DNA of 64,000 bases from Bin5 sp965221145 (GTDB lineage: Bacteria > Chloroflexota > Anaerolineae > Caldilineales > Caldilineaceae), in NCBI GenBank assembly GCA_965221145.1, contig OZ244877.1:1488001-1552000 (forward strand), read 5' to 3'. Within the stretch, counting starts at the first letter, position 1, and each line of letters opens with the position of its first letter. Below the pieces are notes generated by a model, which was not told where the DNA came from, did not search any database, and worked only from the letters and a program-made list of their open reading frames with translations. This document shows positions 8,905 through 18,300 of the stretch, in pieces. A program made the translations under genes and the position numbers.

Positions 8905-10113
8905 ATGCGTCTTCTCATCATATCTTGGGAGTATCCTCCGAATGTCGTAGGCGGGATTGGCAAACATGTGGCGGAGCTTGTCCAGGCGTTCGCGGGCCTG
9001 GCCGCCGCCAGCAATGTTCCCTTCCAGTTGGATCTGTTGACTCCTCACAGCGGCAACGCCCCCGAAGTCGAGAATCTGTCGGAGACGGTTACGGTCTATC
9101 GAGTGGAAACGCCTTCAGTCAATCCTCTTGATCTGTTCAACAGCGTCATCGACAACAACCGCTATCTGGAGGCCAAAGCCAGGGAGTTGCACAGTCGCGC
9201 ATCCTATGACCTGGTCCACGTTCACGAATGGTTGACTGCCTCCGCCGGTATCGAACTGAAGCACGACTGGAAAATTCCCCTGCTCGTGACCATTCACGCC
9301 ACCGAACGGGGACGGCACCATTCCCACATGCCGAACGAGATGAGCCACCAGATCAATCAACTGGAGTGGCAGGTCTGTTACGAAGCATGGCGGATTATCG
9401 TCTGTAGCTCCAATATGGCAGGTGAAGTGGGCAGATATTTCGACGTGCCGCTGGACAAAGTTACCCTGATCCCCAACGGCGTCGACATTACTCCGTTTCA
9501 GTCCTGCTCGGATGAGCAAGTTCGGGACTTGCGAGTAAAATATGCGCCTGACGGCGAAAAGCTTCTGTTCTTCATCGGACGCATCACGCCGGAGAAGGGT
9601 GTGCAGGTGCTGCTGCGCGCGCTCCCTTCTTTGCGCCAGACACATCCGAACGTGCGCCTGCTGGTGGCCGGGAAGAACAGCGAGCAGATGCAGCCGTTGG
9701 TGGATGAGCTGGGAATCGGCGAGGCGGTGGAGCTATTGGGGTTCATCGACAGTGAAACACGCAACTGTCTCTATCGCACGGTCGACGCGGCGATCTTTCC
9801 CAGCCTCTATGAACCCTTCGGAATCGTCGCGCTCGAAGCCATGGCCGCCAACTGTAACGTCATCGCCAGTGATGTAGGCGGCCTGGGCGAGGTAGTCGAG
9901 CACCGGCGCACAGGCCTGACCGTGCTGGCTAACGATCCCCAGAGTATCGTATGGGCGGTGGAGCAGATCTTTTCGGATCCAGTCCAGGCTCAGGCGATGC
10001 GCGAGCGGGGGCTGCAAGAGGTGATCCGCTCCTATGATTGGCGCGCCATCGCCGCGTCAACTCTGGAAACATACCGCGCGGTGGTCGCGCAGAGGCAGAA
10101 TGTCAACTGGTGA
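8905..10113 (+). CDS. GT4-family glycosyltransferase, glycogen-synthase-like
   Basis: A 402-residue GT-B enzyme. The N-terminus MRLLIISWEYPPNVVGGIG has the glycine loop of glycogen-synthase-like GT4 enzymes. The C-terminal domain has FIGRITPEKG and the nucleotide-sugar E-x7-E motif EPFGIVALEAMA. Substrate could be ADP- or UDP-glucose for glucan or a surface glycan; sequence alone does not decide. It ends 11 bases inside the convergent pdp gene. No signal peptide, so cytoplasmic. Confidence 0.85.
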   Translation: MRLLIISWEYPPNVVGGIGKHVAELVQAFAGLAAASNVPFQLDLLTPHSGNAPEVENLSETVTVYRVETPSVNPLDLFNSVIDNNRYLEAKARELHSRASYDLVHVHEWLTASAGIELKHDWKIPLLVTIHATERGRHHSHMPNEMSHQINQLEWQVCYEAWRIIVCSSNMAGEVGRYFDVPLDKVTLIPNGVDITPFQSCSDEQVRDLRVKYAPDGEKLLFFIGRITPEKGVQVLLRALPSLRQTHPNVRLLVAGKNSEQMQPLVDELGIGEAVELLGFIDSETRNCLYRTVDAAIFPSLYEPFGIVALEAMAANCNVIASDVGGLGEVVEHRRTGLTVLANDPQSIVWAVEQIFSDPVQAQAMRERGLQEVIRSYDWRAIAASTLETYRAVVAQRQNVNW

Positions 10114-11470
10114 TTCGTTCCAATATGATCGGAGCGTCGACCACGGCAACTGACTTTGTACTTGGCAAGTCCGTGATTGTGTAGGCGTTCTGAATTTGAG
10201 CGGCCGCGAGTTGGGCGCCAGTTCTATCGGCCGCGTGGACCGTACAGAGCAGTTCGCCGGTGCGGACGCGCGCCCCCACCTTGGCCGCCAGTACGACGCC
10301 CACACGGTGGTCGATTGCGTCTTCCTTTTTCTGTCTGCCGCCGCCCAGCCCAACAACCGCCAAGCCGATCGTGCGCGCGTCCAGGGCGCTGATGACGCCG
10401 TCCCGCTCCGCCAGCAGATCGAGAAAGATGGGCGCGGCGGCCATGCGCTCCGGTTCGGCGACGAAGGCCGCGTCGCCACCCTGAGCGGCGACAAATTCGA
10501 CGAACTTGGCAAAGGCCGCGCCGGAGTCGATGGCGCTCTCCACTCTGTGTCGGGCCAGACCCATAGCGGCCACTTCCCCTCTCGAATGCTGAATCTGCTG
10601 GAGTTTGGGATCGCCTAGCAACAGCATCTCTGCCGCCACTGCCTGGGTCAACTCCTGGAAGTCTTGCGGCCCGTTGCCGTGGAGCGTGTCAATCGCCTCT
10701 CGCACTTCCAGGATGTTGCCGACGGCCCGCCCCAAGGGCTGCTCCATCGCCGTGATCAACGCCGTCACCCGCCGACCGGCGCCGCGTCCGATCGAGACCA
10801 TCAGCTGGGCCAGTTCTCTCGCCTGGGGCATGGATTCCATAAATGCGCCGCGCCCGCATTTTACGTCCAGGACGATGGCGTCAGCGCCAGCAGCCAGCTT
10901 CTTGCTCATAATGCTGCCGGCAATGAGAGGCAAACTGGGAACCGTGCCGGTGACATCCCGCAACGCGTAGAGCCGTTGATCGGCGGGCGCCAGCGTGGCC
11001 GTTTGGGCAGCCACCACCAACCCCACCTCCTGCAGCTGCCGCCGGAACTGTTCCACGCTCAAGCTCGCGCTCCAGCCGGGAATGCCTTCCAACTTGTCGA
11101 TTGTGCCCCCGGAAAAGCTGAGGCCGCGGCCGCTCATCTTGCCAACCGGCAACCCGGAGGCCGCTACGATCGGGCCGACTGCCAGCGTGGTCTTGTCGCC
11201 GACGCCGCCGCTGGAATGCTTGTCAACAATCAACTGACCGCCTTGCGTCATCCCGTGCAGATCCAGTGTCTCTCCGCTGGCGGCCATCGCCAGCGTGAGC
11301 GCGGTCGCCTCCGACGGCGTCATCCCCTGAAAATAAACGACCATCGCCCAGGCAGCGATCTGATAGTCGGGGATCGTGCCCTGGACAGTTCCGTTCATCA
11401 GGAACCGCAACTCATCGGCAGTGTGCTCCCCGCCGTCCCTTTTCTTTGTGATCAGATCGACAACGTTCAT
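10103..11470 (-). CDS. pdp: pyrimidine-nucleoside phosphorylase
   Basis: Phosphorolyses thymidine, uridine and deoxyuridine for salvage. The 455-residue protein has the family signature SGRGLSFSGGTIDKLEGIPG, the phosphate-binding KHSSGGVGDK region and the three-domain length typical of Pdp/DeoA. The AAGADAIVLDVKCGRGAF segment is also typical. It overlaps the end of the GT4 gene tail-to-tail and is divergent from trmFO, with the start regions 160 bases apart. Pdp versus strict thymidine phosphorylase cannot be settled here. Confidence 0.93.
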   Translation of the reverse strand: MNVVDLITKKRDGGEHTADELRFLMNGTVQGTIPDYQIAAWAMVVYFQGMTPSEATALTLAMAASGETLDLHGMTQGGQLIVDKHSSGGVGDKTTLAVGPIVAASGLPVGKMSGRGLSFSGGTIDKLEGIPGWSASLSVEQFRRQLQEVGLVVAAQTATLAPADQRLYALRDVTGTVPSLPLIAGSIMSKKLAAGADAIVLDVKCGRGAFMESMPQARELAQLMVSIGRGAGRRVTALITAMEQPLGRAVGNILEVREAIDTLHGNGPQDFQELTQAVAAEMLLLGDPKLQQIQHSRGEVAAMGLARHRVESAIDSGAAFAKFVEFVAAQGGDAAFVAEPERMAAAPIFLDLLAERDGVISALDARTIGLAVVGLGGGRQKKEDAIDHRVGVVLAAKVGARVRTGELLCTVHAADRTGAQLAAAQIQNAYTITDLPSTKSVAVVDAPIILERITS

Positions 11471-11480
11471 TCAGAGATTC

Positions 11481-11509
11481 TTGGGCGCTATTCGGGTCGG
11501 TGGTACACT
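11481..11509 (+). promoter_or_regulatory. possible promoter for trmFO
   Basis: TTGGGC at 11481 and TACACT at 11504 with a 17-base spacer, immediately upstream of the divergent pdp start. The -35 match is weak. Confidence 0.35.
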
Positions 11510-11631
11510 TTCCATTGCACCGGCGTCTATATCACGCTGGCAACGGCAGACAGAGGGCCAGGTGGGAGCGTATCGGTTGCAGGCAGCCGAACCGGTGAAG
11601 AGTCCTCTTCATTATCTATCCAGAGGGACGA

Positions 11632-12975
11632 ATGGGCAAGACAGTCACAGTGGTGGGCGGGGGATTGGCCGGTACAGAAGCTGCCTGGCAACTTGCGCAG
11701 CGGGGCATTGCCGTGCGGCTGTACGAGATGCGGCCTGTTCGCCCAACGCCAGCCCACATCACGGACCGGCTGGCAGAACTGGTCTGTTCAAACTCGATGG
11801 GCAGCACACTGCCGGACCGGGCGCTGGGCATTCTCAAGAACGAGATGTTGAGTCTGGGCAGCTTCGTGATTCGCACGGCGTTCAAGCACGCGCTGCCCGC
11901 CGGACAGGCGCTCGCCGTCGGGCGCGAGGAGTTCGCAGAGGAGATCACCGCCCGTATCGCCGCGCATCCGCAAATTGAACTGATCCGCGAAGAGGTAACG
12001 GCCATTCCTGACGGCCCGACCATTCTGGCGACCGGCCCTCTGACAAGCGACGCCCTGACGCGCGCCGTCCAGTCCCTGACCGGCCGTTATCTCTACTTCT
12101 ATGACGCGATGGCCCCGATCGTCAGCTTCGAGAGCATCGACCGCTCGATCGCATTTCGTCGTAACCGATGGGACAAAGCCGACAGCGCCGGTACGGACGA
12201 AGGCGACTATCTCAACTGCCCTCTCGACCAGTCGCAATACGAGGCCTTTGTGGACGCGCTGTTGGCCGCGCCCAAGATCGAACTGTCCGCCGCGGACAAA
12301 GAACTGGAACGCTATTTTGAAGGCTGTATGCCGATAGAGGTATTGGCGCAGCGAGGCAAGGACGCGCTGGCTTTTGGACCGATGCGGCCCGTCGGTTTGC
12401 ACGATCCGGCCACCGGACAGCGCCCCCACGCCGTGGTTCAACTCCGGCAGGACAACGTGGCCGGCACGCTATACAATCTGGTCGGCTTTCAGACAAATGT
12501 AAAGTGGGGCGCGCAGGCAGAGATTCTGAGGATGATTCCCGGTCTACAGGATGCAGAATTCGTGCGTCTGGGACAGATGCATCGCAACACGTTCATCAAT
12601 AGTCCGACGCTCCTGCATGCGACGCTGCAATTCAAGGGACGAGAGGATCTCTTTTTCGCCGGACAGATCACCGGCACGGAAGGGTACGTGGGCAGCGCGC
12701 TGGGAGGGCTTCTGGCCGGGATCAACATGGCGCGCCTGCTGGACGAAAAACCGCTCATGCAGATGCCGCGCGCCTCAATGAGCGGCGCTCTGTTTCACTA
12801 TATCACCAATGCTGCGGCTGACGACTTCCAACCCATGAAGGCCAACATGGGCCTGTTGCCCCCCCTTGAGCAACGCGTCCGCAACAAGCGCCAACGCTAC
12901 GCGGCCTACGCCGAAAAGGCGAAGCAGGAATTGGAAAGCTATTTGGGTCGAATGCAGTTTACGCCGGTATCCTGA
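11632..12975 (+). CDS. trmFO: methylene-THF--tRNA (uracil-54-C5)-methyltransferase, FAD dependent
   Basis: TrmFO makes m5U54 in the tRNA T-loop using methylene-THF and FADH2. The 447-residue protein opens with an FAD Rossmann motif VVGGGLAGTEAAWQLA. It carries the family landmarks EMRPVRPTPAHITD, LVCSNSMGS and FFAGQITGTEGYVGSALGG. An intact catalytic Cys region is present (CSNS and FEGCMP). The ATG at 11632 follows a GAGGGACGA-like site. Its one-carbon donor is normally produced by SHMT, whose gene here is disrupted. Confidence 0.96.
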   Translation: MGKTVTVVGGGLAGTEAAWQLAQRGIAVRLYEMRPVRPTPAHITDRLAELVCSNSMGSTLPDRALGILKNEMLSLGSFVIRTAFKHALPAGQALAVGREEFAEEITARIAAHPQIELIREEVTAIPDGPTILATGPLTSDALTRAVQSLTGRYLYFYDAMAPIVSFESIDRSIAFRRNRWDKADSAGTDEGDYLNCPLDQSQYEAFVDALLAAPKIELSAADKELERYFEGCMPIEVLAQRGKDALAFGPMRPVGLHDPATGQRPHAVVQLRQDNVAGTLYNLVGFQTNVKWGAQAEILRMIPGLQDAEFVRLGQMHRNTFINSPTLLHATLQFKGREDLFFAGQITGTEGYVGSALGGLLAGINMARLLDEKPLMQMPRASMSGALFHYITNAAADDFQPMKANMGLLPPLEQRVRNKRQRYAAYAEKAKQELESYLGRMQFTPVS

Positions 12976-13078
12976 CGAAAGAGGTCCGCGCTGACCGTCG
13001 CGATTGTGTTCAATGCTGATGTCCCGCTGGGCTGTCGTGGGTGGCGACAAAAGTGGCCGGACTGCATGAAATGTTGCT

Positions 13079-14209
13079 CTACTCGGCGGCCCTTGCATTG
13101 GTAATGGCGAGCAGCGCATTGGTCTGATCCAGCATGACTCTATAGATTTCGTAATCGCCAAAGTAAGCCCGCTCGTATCGATCGCCCTCAAATTCACCCG
13201 TGAAGAACCAGCGCTTGGTATACTGCATGGAAACGAGCATCCCCGTTCGAATGTCGTGGCATGTCTGTCCATTGTAAATCGTCGACCAGCCGCTCTCTTC
13301 TACGACTTCCGCCTCCTGATCATCGTTGCACCAGGCTTGGATCTCCTCGCCGGTGTTCAGACGAAAAAGTGCGTTCGCCTCCCCAGGACGGGGGCCTACC
13401 CAGTAGTTGAAAAAGAACAGGCCGGTGCTGTTGGGATATCGCTCGGTGCCTTCGATGCGGTCGATCTGGTGCGGCCACGTGGAATCTTCCCCGCAGGCCT
13501 CCTCCCACGTCACGATGCGGTTAATCTCCAGCCAACGCAGGTCGCGCTTATTGTGAACCTCCGTTCTGGAGACGGCTGCACACTCGCTCACAGCGCAACG
13601 CCTGGATCCACATTCGTACTGAACATTCCAACGGGCCGACAGGTCTTCAGGGAAAAGAGGCAGCAGGGCAGGCAAAGCCTGGGCGGCCTCGTCAGGCTCC
13701 ACCACAGTCTGGGAGATCCATGCCGTCTGCGCTGGATTGTCGGGAGCATCGTCGGTCCCGGCGACGCAGCAGATGCGCCACCAGCCCTCTTCAGTCTTGC
13801 CAGTTGTTGTTAAGGTATCGCCTTCCACTGCTTTGGACACGATCTGAAAGTCTGTGCTGGGGCCGCTGCGGATATTGACGTTCGGCCTCTTGATGGTCAG
13901 CGTCGCCACTTGCAGTGTATCCTCTTCGGCAGCTGTGTTTCCGTCTATCCCCTCGGGATCGACGCCTGTGCCGCCATCCGTTAGTAGCACGATCCCCGGA
14001 GGAAGGATATTCTGCTCTACTTCAACCATGGGGGCAGGCGGGGACGCAGGGGCAATGTCATCCTCAGAAATCGGCACGCACGCGGCCAACAGCAGCAGGC
14101 CGAAAAGGGGCAAGAGATGAGAAATTCTTTTCGGCTCGGCTGAGTTGATGTATATTCTCTTCAGTATGGGTAGATTGGATTTTCTCTTCCGGTTGTCCGT
14201 GCAGTTCAT
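13079..14209 (-). CDS. SH3-domain lipoprotein of unknown function
   Basis: 376 residues. A hydrophobic stretch ending LLLLAAC marks a lipoprotein after a long basic leader, so the true start may lie further in. Residues ~100-150 form a bacterial SH3 repeat (VNIRSGPSTDFQIVSKAVEG, then GWWRICC), usually a cell-wall or ligand-binding module. The remaining C-terminal ~200 residues, rich in W, E and Y, resemble nothing I recognise. Likely outer-face anchored. The 14210-14436 spacer upstream holds nothing I can name. Confidence 0.7.
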   Translation of the reverse strand: MNCTDNRKRKSNLPILKRIYINSAEPKRISHLLPLFGLLLLAACVPISEDDIAPASPPAPMVEVEQNILPPGIVLLTDGGTGVDPEGIDGNTAAEEDTLQVATLTIKRPNVNIRSGPSTDFQIVSKAVEGDTLTTTGKTEEGWWRICCVAGTDDAPDNPAQTAWISQTVVEPDEAAQALPALLPLFPEDLSARWNVQYECGSRRCAVSECAAVSRTEVHNKRDLRWLEINRIVTWEEACGEDSTWPHQIDRIEGTERYPNSTGLFFFNYWVGPRPGEANALFRLNTGEEIQAWCNDDQEAEVVEESGWSTIYNGQTCHDIRTGMLVSMQYTKRWFFTGEFEGDRYERAYFGDYEIYRVMLDQTNALLAITNARAAE

Positions 14210-14436
14210 CTGTTGATTTCGCCCCTGTGCCTGGTACGGGCAGTGTTTTTCTGTCTTGGGCCAATGAGGAAATGGCCGAGGGCAGCACTGTGACCGCCGA
14301 AATACATCCTGGAGATATACTCGTGCCGTGAACTTTCAGTATAGCGATCTTATGGCAGATTGGCAATAGTTGTGTTCTAATGTCCGCCATAGACCTGAAC
14401 GACTGACTTTGTGCGGCAACTGGCAGGGTTCAAGAC

Positions 14437-15396
14437 GTGATAAAGTGCCGCTATGCAGCCTTCCGATCAGAACGATACCGTAACGTGAACCGATCCGAAA
14501 CCTGCCCAGTGCCAGCTACTGAAAATCCGGGACAATCGACCTTCTCGCCGCTTGCGTGGCAGGACGTATCCTTGACTGTAGTCGTGCCGACCTACAACGA
14601 GGCCAGCAATCTGGAGGAGTTGGTCGATCACCTGTTTGCCCTTCCTATACCCAGTTTACGCCTGGTGATTGTTGACGACAACTCGCCCGACGGCACGGGC
14701 GCTCTCGCCGACGAACTGGCCCAGCGTTACAATCGCTTGAAGACTCGCATAGCCGTGATTCATCGCCCTGTCAAGAGCGGGTTGGGCACAGCCTATGTGT
14801 CAGGCTTTCGCCGCGCGCTGTCGGACGGCGCAGATTTCGTCTTGCAGATGGATGCCGATTTCAGCCACAATCCGGCATACATTTCGCAAATGCTTGGCGT
14901 GATCTGCGCAACCGGCATGGACGTTGTAATCGGCAGCCGCTACGTGCCCGGCGGAACACTGGACAAGAACTGGAGTCTGTGGCGAAATCTGCTCAGCTGG
15001 GGGGCCAACCTGTACTGCCGCATCGTTCTGAAAATTCGCGTGCGCGATATGACATCCGGATTCAAGCTGTGGCAGCGCAGAGCACTTCAAACGATTGAGT
15101 TGGATACGATCCGCAGCAATGGCTACATCTTTCAGGTAGAAATGGCGTACCTCAGCGAAAAACTAGGATTTCGCATCATCGAGTTGCCGATTCACTTCGA
15201 AGACCGTCGGATCGGCCAGAGCAAAATGGACGTGCGGGTGAAGATAGAGTCGATCTGGCGCGTTTGGGAACTGCTCTGGCGGCATCGCAAGCCTCTGTTA
15301 GAAGAGAGAGGGGCCAGAGCGAACAGTCGGTCATCCAAGGGCAGCGAGCAATCCACAGCCCGCCGCCAGAAATCGCCAACGGACGCGCCCACATAA
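14437..15396 (+). CDS. polyprenol-phosphate mannose/glucose synthase (GT2, DPM1-like)
   Basis: Makes a polyprenyl-phosphate sugar on the cytoplasmic face. The GT2 fold reads LTVVVPTYNEASNLEELV, then the VDDNSPDGTG and QMDADFSHNP metal-binding DxD regions, and the DPM1-type end (YIFQVEMAY, ELPIHFEDR, GQSKMD). No C-terminal GtrA membrane domain is present. Start at GTG 14437 or GTG 14485. The stop TAA overlaps the next ATG by one base, implying coupled translation with the YfhO-flippase gene, a plausible consumer of the lipid-linked sugar. Confidence 0.9.
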   Translation: MIKCRYAAFRSERYRNVNRSETCPVPATENPGQSTFSPLAWQDVSLTVVVPTYNEASNLEELVDHLFALPIPSLRLVIVDDNSPDGTGALADELAQRYNRLKTRIAVIHRPVKSGLGTAYVSGFRRALSDGADFVLQMDADFSHNPAYISQMLGVICATGMDVVIGSRYVPGGTLDKNWSLWRNLLSWGANLYCRIVLKIRVRDMTSGFKLWQRRALQTIELDTIRSNGYIFQVEMAYLSEKLGFRIIELPIHFEDRRIGQSKMDVRVKIESIWRVWELLWRHRKPLLEERGARANSRSSKGSEQSTARRQKSPTDAPT

Positions 15397-18300
15397 TGCA
15401 CCGCTTACGACGATTTCGCGCCGATTTGCTCACGCTTGGCCTGCTCATCGTCCTGCCCCTTCTCTGGTTCGGCCCGGTTCTGTTCACCGGCAAAACACTG
15501 CTTCCTTACGACAATCTCTATCAGTCCGAGCCGTGGCGCGCCCTGCAGCCCGACACCGTTCCCCACAACGGCCTGTTGAGCGATCTGGTCCTCGAAAACG
15601 CCGTGTGGAAACTGCATGTGCGCCGCACTTTGGGGCAGGGCGAACTGCCTCTGTGGAACCCGCAACTCTTCACCGGCACACCCTTCTTCGCTGCCGGTCA
15701 GGCCAGCGTCGCTTACTTCCTCAGCGTCTTCTTTTACTTTCTCCCCGTCGAGGCGGCCTATGGTTGGTTTACCGCCATACAGTTGGCAGTCGCCGGCATA
15801 AATGCCTATCTGCTCGGACGTGCGCTGAAGCTGCGCCCTGTCGCCGCCCTCTTCGGCGGCATCGCCTTTCAGTTCAGTGGTTTCTTGATCGTCAGCGTTG
15901 TCTTCACAATGGTCATCGCTGCCGCAGCCTGGCTGCCCCTGCTGTTGGCAATCATAGAGCGCGTGATCCAGAAGCAGGAGGAGAAGGGCACCGCCTCCTT
16001 CCGCCCGATCCCATACGTTGTGGCTGGTGGAACTGTTGTAGGGCTGGTCGCCCTGGCCGGTCACCCGGAGTTTCTCTACTATACGCTGCTCGTGGCGGCA
16101 ATCTATGCGGCGGCGCGACTGCTTGTGGCGTGGAGAAGAATCCTGGCAGGTAGAGAAACTGAAGCAGTAGAGAGTTCAGAGGATGCTGCCTCGCGATCCT
16201 TGCCGCGAGGATCAGGGATTGCCAGATGGTGGTCGAGGAGCACAGCGAGTGCGCTAGGAAAGATCGCCGGCTGGCTCCTATTGCTCGCGCTGGTCGGCCT
16301 GGCAATCGGTGCCGTGCAACTCCTGCCCCTATTTGAACTGGTGCAACAGAACTTTCGGGAAGGTTCCGCCTCTTATCAGCAAGTCATCGGTTGGGCCTGG
16401 CCGAACCGTCACATTCTCACCTTTGCTCTGCCAGACATTTTCGGCAACCCCAGCCATCACCACTGGTTCGATCTCTGGGACTTGCGCTGGCGTCCGGCGA
16501 CGGTCAATCGGTTTGGAGAGGCGAGCGATACGATTTTCTGGGGCATCAAGAACTACGTAGAGGGCGGCAACTACGTTGGCATCGGCACATGGGCGCTGGC
16601 CGCGTTGGCGGTCGTGGTCACGTTGGGGCGGGCGTCCCACGCAGTGGAAAGCGGCGCATCCAACCCACAGCGCGCCGCGCCACAGACACTGCGCACGCCC
16701 ACCGTCATCTTCGCTGCGCTGGCGCTACTTTCTCTGCTCTTCGCATTTGGCACGCCCCTGTACGCCCTCCTGTTTTACGGTCTGCCCGGCTGGGATCAAC
16801 TCCACAGCCCATTCCGTTGGGTCTTCCCATTCACGTTGGCGATGGCTGTTTTGGGCGGAATCGGGCTGGAACAGGCGCTTTCTCTCCGCACTCCGGGCAG
16901 CGCCCAACGTTTCATCGCGGTCGCACGCGTCAGCATTTCGTGTCGAACAATTATCGTCGCTCTTTCCTTAATGTCCGCCGCCGCCGGACTCGCCGCCCTG
17001 CTGGTCGTCGCCGCCAGTTTCTTCATTCCCGCCCCGTTCGTGAATCTGGCGCAGCGGGTCGTAGAAGGCTCCGATCTGGCGCAGTCTGCCTATGCAGATG
17101 GGCGTATGTTCTGGGGTTACCAGAGCGTTGGGCTGGCGCGCTTTGGCACTGTTGCCGCGGTCAGTGGGCTGCTCTTGTGGCTGCTCATACGAGGGAATCG
17201 GAATGCTTCCCCAAGCAGGGAGGCCGTCGATGGCAAGCCCCTCATTGCCACGATGCAGGCGCGCGTTGTCGGCGCCCTACCGTACGCATTCATCATTGTT
17301 CTCTTTCTCGATCTCTACTCTGTCCAAGGCTCCTTCAATCCCGCCACACGCGCGGCGCTCTCACCCCTGAAGAATGTGCCGCCGGTTGTACAGTTCATCA
17401 ATCAGAGGGAGGGCGTAGGCTCTGATCCTGCGATCCGCTACGCGCCTTTCCGTTTCACCACCTTTGACCCGCCCGGCAGCAAGACGTTCAACGCCAATGT
17501 CGGGATGTACTACGGCTGGCAGGACATCCGCGGTTACGATTCGATTATTCTGGGCCAGTACGTGGGCCTGATGAACCGCATCGCTGATCAGAGCGGCGAA
17601 CTCCTCTACAACCGCATTGCGCCAATCTACGCCTCCGGCACGCCAGCCAATGGCGGCAACCCATACGCCGCGCTGGAAAATCCGCTGTTGGACCTCATGG
17701 GCGTCCGCTATATTCTCTCCGAACTGGTCGTGCCCAATGCGGACACGTGGACGAAGGTCTACCAGGATGACGCTGTCCGCGTTTATGAAAACCTGGAGGC
17801 GTTCCCACGCGCCTTTATCGCTACCGAGGCGGTCGTCTTGCCGCCCGCAGAGCAGCCGCTCCTCGAGGCAGATCTGCGTCGGACTGTGTTCATTGAAGAG
17901 CAACCGATCGCCGATAACGCGCTCATTCCATCCAGCCCACAGATCGCGGACACATCCATCAGCCGCTACACAGCCAACAATGTCTTCATCGATGTCAATC
18001 TCAGCGATCGAGGTTGGCTGGTCCTTGCCGACGCCTTCGCCCCCGGCTGGAAAGCCTATCTGCGGCCCTTTGGCGCCCCTGAACATGACGAGCAGGAGTT
18101 GACGATTCACCGCGCCAACGCCGCGTTCCGCGCCGTCTATCTGCCGGAAAGCGGCCAGTGGACCGTGCGCTTCACTTACAGCCCCATGAGCTTCAAGATT
18201 GGGCTTTATATCAGTTTCCTGGTCGCGATGCTGAGCCTGTTGCTGCTGGGATGGTGGATCTGGGGCCGTTATTATCGACCGGAAGTCACTGCCAATGAGG

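Noticed and set aside
10664..11851. 395-residue plus-strand ORF antisense to pdp
   Set aside because: Composition shadow; pdp fully explains the region.
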